DNA of 64,000 nucleotides from Pseudomonas triticicola. GTDB taxonomy: Bacteria > Pseudomonadota > Gammaproteobacteria > Pseudomonadales > Pseudomonadaceae. The notes beneath the pieces were generated by a model. That model was not told where the DNA came from. It searched no databases and saw only the letters and a list, made by a program, of their open reading frames with translations. A program made the translations under genes and the position numbers. Of this stretch, positions 63,650 to 64,000 are shown in pieces. Every line of letters starts with the position of its first letter. Within the stretch, counting starts at the first letter, position 1. The stretch lies in NCBI RefSeq assembly GCF_019145375.1, contig NZ_JAHSTX010000001.1, positions 4,303,501 through 4,367,500 on the forward strand, written 5' to 3'.

Positions 63650-64000
63650 TTAATGAATCTTGAAATCGATGGGCACGCTGACCCAGCCATCCTGGGCGAC
63701 GTCACCCTGCTTGGCCGGTACGAAACTCCAGCGCTTCACAGCGTTGAGCGCGGCGTCGTCGAACTGCTGGCGGCCGCTGCTTTTGGCAATCTGGATCTCG
63801 CCCGGTTTGCCGCTGGCCAACACATGCACGCGTAACAACACCGTGCCTTCCCAACCGCGACGCTGGGCCAGCGACGGATATTCCGGCGCCGGGTTTTTCA
63901 GATACGCAGCGTTGGCTGACGCCGGGGTAACGGGCGCCGGTGCCGGTGGCGCAGCCGGCGCTGGTGCGGCGACGGGCGCTATCGGTTTCGCTGGCGCTGA
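63650..64000 (-). CDS. tonB: TonB, C-terminal part (partial, cut by the window edge)
   Basis: The last 116 residues are present. A Pro/Ala-rich linker (APVAAPAPAAPPAPAPVTPA) leads to the conserved C-terminal TonB domain: YLKNPAPEYPSLAQRRGWEGTVLLRVHVLASGKPGEIQIAKSSG and FDDAALNAVKRWSFVPAK. The start lies beyond base 64000. TonB transmits proton-motive force from ExbBD to receptors. Confidence 0.93.
   Translation of the reverse strand, partial: SAPAKPIAPVAAPAPAAPPAPAPVTPASANAAYLKNPAPEYPSLAQRRGWEGTVLLRVHVLASGKPGEIQIAKSSGRQQFDDAALNAVKRWSFVPAKQGDVAQDGWVSVPIDFKIH

Overview
The window looks like a chromosomal segment of a fluorescent pseudomonad (Pseudomonas fluorescens complex). The evidence is high GC with strong GC3 bias, many Pseudomonas-type REP elements (GTGGGAGCGAGCCTGCTCGCGAA type), and a gene order (pckA - hslO - PAP2 - hslR - rimABK - envZ/ompR - tex - paaI-like - gshA) that resembles, from memory, the P. 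aeruginosa PAO1 PA5192-PA5203 block. No tRNA, rRNA, CRISPR array, prophage or insertion sequence was recognised.

Layout. 1-7.3 kb: end of an FdhF/YdeP-type oxidoreductase, a secreted glycine-zipper protein with a hairpin over its ribosome binding site, a thioesterase and a 3-hydroxyacyl-CoA dehydrogenase, a RecQ-like helicase, an orphan DUF2235-like hydrolase and a HigBA-like toxin-antitoxin pair. 7.3-20.9 kb: core block with PEP carboxykinase, Hsp33, a PAP2 phosphatase, Hsp15, the ribosome-modification operon rimA-rimB-rimK, the OmpR/EnvZ (AmgRS-type) two-component system, Tex, a PaaI-type thioesterase and GshA.

20.9-42.5 kb: a region dominated by sulfur and osmolyte acquisition. It holds tauABCD; an aldo/keto reductase; remnants of two lost genes; hicAB; the choline transporter betT with a BetI-like operator; a serine acetyltransferase; a D-cysteine desulfhydrase followed by a cystine ABC transporter; and a six-gene run of two SfnB-type flavoprotein oxidoreductases, a DszA/NtaA-type FMN monooxygenase and MetQ-MetN-MetI, preceded by a 22-codon translationally coupled ORF. 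The idea is that taurine, sulfonates/sulfones, cystine and D-cysteine are imported and desulfurised, feeding cysteine and glutathione (GshA). A CATATTCC-nAAAA-type motif recurs upstream of several of these units.

42.5-64 kb: an RHS/TccC-type polymorphic toxin with an unrecognised C-terminal domain, a DUF6124-like small protein, a methyltransferase, a large secreted glycoside-hydrolase-like protein, the TriABC-type RND pump with two membrane fusion lipoproteins, an orphan AAA ATPase, a four-gene amino-acid ABC operon with a divergent 29-codon ORF, an orphan MetQ, an SfnR-like AAA+ regulator lacking the GAFTGA loop and any recognisable HTH, an RBBP9-type hydrolase and the exbD-exbB-tonB cluster cut by the right edge.

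Four families of imperfect palindromic repeats fill most intergenic gaps, including five copies of a roughly 165-210 bp element mostly placed directly after stop codons.
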